Position numbers and translations under genes: made by a program. From a virus, in IMG/VR virus record IMGVR_UViG_3300009506_000135, positions 1-31,346 of that record: a DNA stretch of 31,346 nt. One strand, written 5' to 3'. This document shows, piece by piece, positions 30,567 through 31,346 of this stretch (positions are counted from its first letter, which is position 1; the number at the start of each line of letters is the position of its first letter). The notes beneath the pieces were generated by a model. It was not told where the DNA came from. It worked only from the letters and a program-made list of their open reading frames with translations, and did not search any database.

Positions 30567-30584
30567 ACCCGTCATGAGACGGGT
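30567..30584 (+). promoter_or_regulatory. Hairpin with the start codon of the next gene in its loop
   Basis: ACCCGTC (30567-30573) and GACGGGT (30578-30584) form a perfect 7-bp stem closed by the four-base loop ATGA, whose ATG (30574) is the start codon. The ribosome binding site AAGGGA (30562-30567) abuts the stem. The structure should restrict initiation. It recalls start-site structures that tune lambda holin expression, by analogy only. Confidence 0.6.
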
Positions 30585-30909
30585 ATGGGAGAGCGCCAAG
30601 AATAACCCGGGGAAGATGACCATCGTCGGGTTCCTTCTGGCCGTAATCACATTCCTCGGAGCGGACACCGTTACAGGACTTATAAACCAGTTCTTCCCAA
30701 CAAGGGATGAGCACAACAAGCTGGAGATGAGAGTCAACAGTCTCGAAGAGTGCAGGGACGACTTCAAGCACTACCGTGAAAAGGAAGAGGTTAGAGAGGC
30801 ACACATGTCGGACGAGTTTGGTGAGATCCTGAGCAGAATGGGAACCATCGAAGGAAAGACAGACACGCTCATCGAGATCATGAGAGAGCGCAACGCAAAG
30901 AAGAAATAA
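30574..30909 (+). CDS. Single-TM, coiled-coil protein (111 aa), holin- or inner-spanin-like
   Basis: A basic N terminus (MRRVWESAKNNPGK) is followed by one membrane segment (about residues 15-37, TIVGFLLAVITFLGADTV and on). The rest is a charged helical domain with coiled-coil character (NKLEMRVNSLEECRDDFKHY) and a Lys-rich tail. The positive-inside rule puts the N terminus in the cytoplasm and the helical domain in the periplasm, the topology of an inner-membrane spanin; a type III holin is the alternative. The lipoprotein gene just upstream fits the spanin idea. AAGGGA precedes ATG 30574, which lies in a hairpin loop. No endolysin is visible in the window. Confidence 0.7.
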   Translation: MRRVWESAKNNPGKMTIVGFLLAVITFLGADTVTGLINQFFPTRDEHNKLEMRVNSLEECRDDFKHYREKEEVREAHMSDEFGEILSRMGTIEGKTDTLIEIMRERNAKKK

Positions 30910-30912
30910 ACG

Positions 30913-31346
30913 ATGGCAATCGAGTACCTACGTCCATCTACCGGATCTGGAACATTTACCAACCCGGCAAATGCCTATGACGGAACGGACGCAGGCGACA
31001 ATAACACTTACGCAAACCTGTCTGCCGGCGACGCCAGCTACACATGGACAGGATTCCCATCAGCCGGTCAGACATACACAGCACTTACCCTGAATGTATC
31101 ATGGGAATTTGTCGGCAATCAGGTCGACGACACCGCATACATCTGGTACTCCATAGACGGAGGATCCAACTGGAATGATGTAGTGGCCAGCGGTGTGAAG
31201 TCAACCACTTCTAAGACGACAGTTCCCATCACGCTCTCAGCAGGTCAGGACCTTACGCTGCTGCAGGTTCAGGCCCACATGGAGAAGAACGGAGGACCGG
31301 ACTCAGGCACCGACCTTCGTATATGGGAGATCTGGACAGAGGGAAC
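30913..31346 (+). CDS. Adhesin-like protein, 3' truncated by window edge (144 residues visible)
   Basis: ATG 30913 opens a frame that runs to the end of the window without a stop. It begins three bases after the previous TAA with only a weak ribosome binding site (AAGAAGAAA). The visible part is a beta-rich domain: MAIEYLRPSTGSG, ANAYDGTDAGDNNTYA, a strand pair around YTALTLNVSWEFVG, then WYSIDGGSNW and a closing LRIWEIWTEG. The order and the DGGSNW motif match the N-terminal domain of the 408-aa protein at 10514, including an identical 18-base stretch. It is probably a receptor-binding or tail-appendage protein sharing a jelly-roll-like module. The full length is unknown. Confidence 0.65.
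   Translation, partial: MAIEYLRPSTGSGTFTNPANAYDGTDAGDNNTYANLSAGDASYTWTGFPSAGQTYTALTLNVSWEFVGNQVDDTAYIWYSIDGGSNWNDVVASGVKSTTSKTTVPITLSAGQDLTLLQVQAHMEKNGGPDSGTDLRIWEIWTEG

Noticed and set aside
1-31346. tRNA genes, integrase, attachment sites or insertion sequences
   Set aside because: Reading the gaps and frames showed no cloverleaf, recombinase motif or terminal inverted repeats with a transposase. Gaps are too short to hold such elements.

Overview
This window is a stretch of a tailed double-stranded DNA bacteriophage genome. Every gene I can support lies on the + strand, and genes are packed almost end to end with ATGA, TAATG and short overlaps. No gene-free stretch exceeds 300 bases; the longest gap, in front of the major capsid gene, is 83 bp. 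The content is the virion-assembly region. The combination of a terminase pair, a portal of about 540 residues and a DUF5309/SU10-like major capsid protein, with no recognisable tape measure, tail tube or sheath gene, points to a short-tailed (podovirus-like) phage. A lipoprotein gene beside a single-TM, coiled-coil protein gene suggests a Gram-negative host. Strong AAGGAGG-type ribosome binding sites fit a proteobacterium. The exact host cannot be read from this sequence, and no integrase, repressor, replication gene, tRNA or CRISPR array is visible.

Layout. 1-857: four small unknown genes, the first truncated by the window edge. An extended -10 promoter at about 866-874 then precedes the packaging and head block: small terminase, large terminase, an unknown 96-aa protein, portal (TTG start), four small unknown proteins including a 35-aa Gly/Lys/Arg-rich protein, a probable scaffold, and the major capsid protein (6601-7539). 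7541-20234 holds connector, tail and adsorption genes: a probable head-tail adaptor, a surface or fibre-like protein, a 531-aa structural protein, a small tail-fibre-family protein, four unknown proteins of 247-739 aa, a 724-aa protein dominated by 14-residue repeats, and two further unknown proteins. After a second promoter-like region with inverted repeats (20243-20281) come a Gln/Asn-rich protein and a 2881-aa polyvalent protein. The latter carries an intact HExxH zincin motif and several domains known from phage large polyvalent proteins, and is probably ejected with the DNA. 29864-30909 looks like a lysis-associated cluster: DUF1353, lipoprotein, and membrane/coiled-coil protein. The window ends inside another adhesin-like gene.

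How the genes work together. The terminases cut and pump DNA through the portal into a capsid built on the scaffold. The adaptor and downstream proteins build the short tail and adsorption apparatus. The coiled-coil protein could form a long rod, and the two beta-rich proteins that share a DGGSNW motif could be receptor-binding parts. The Gln-rich and giant proteins are candidates for internal ejection proteins. The clearest unexplained signals are: the ordered A-B-A-B-C super-repeat in the 724-aa protein; the giant protein's zincin and helical insertion; two RNA hairpins that would bury the ribosome binding site or start codon of lysis-cluster genes; and the tiny basic protein beside the portal. 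All functions for unrecognised genes are inference from position and composition.
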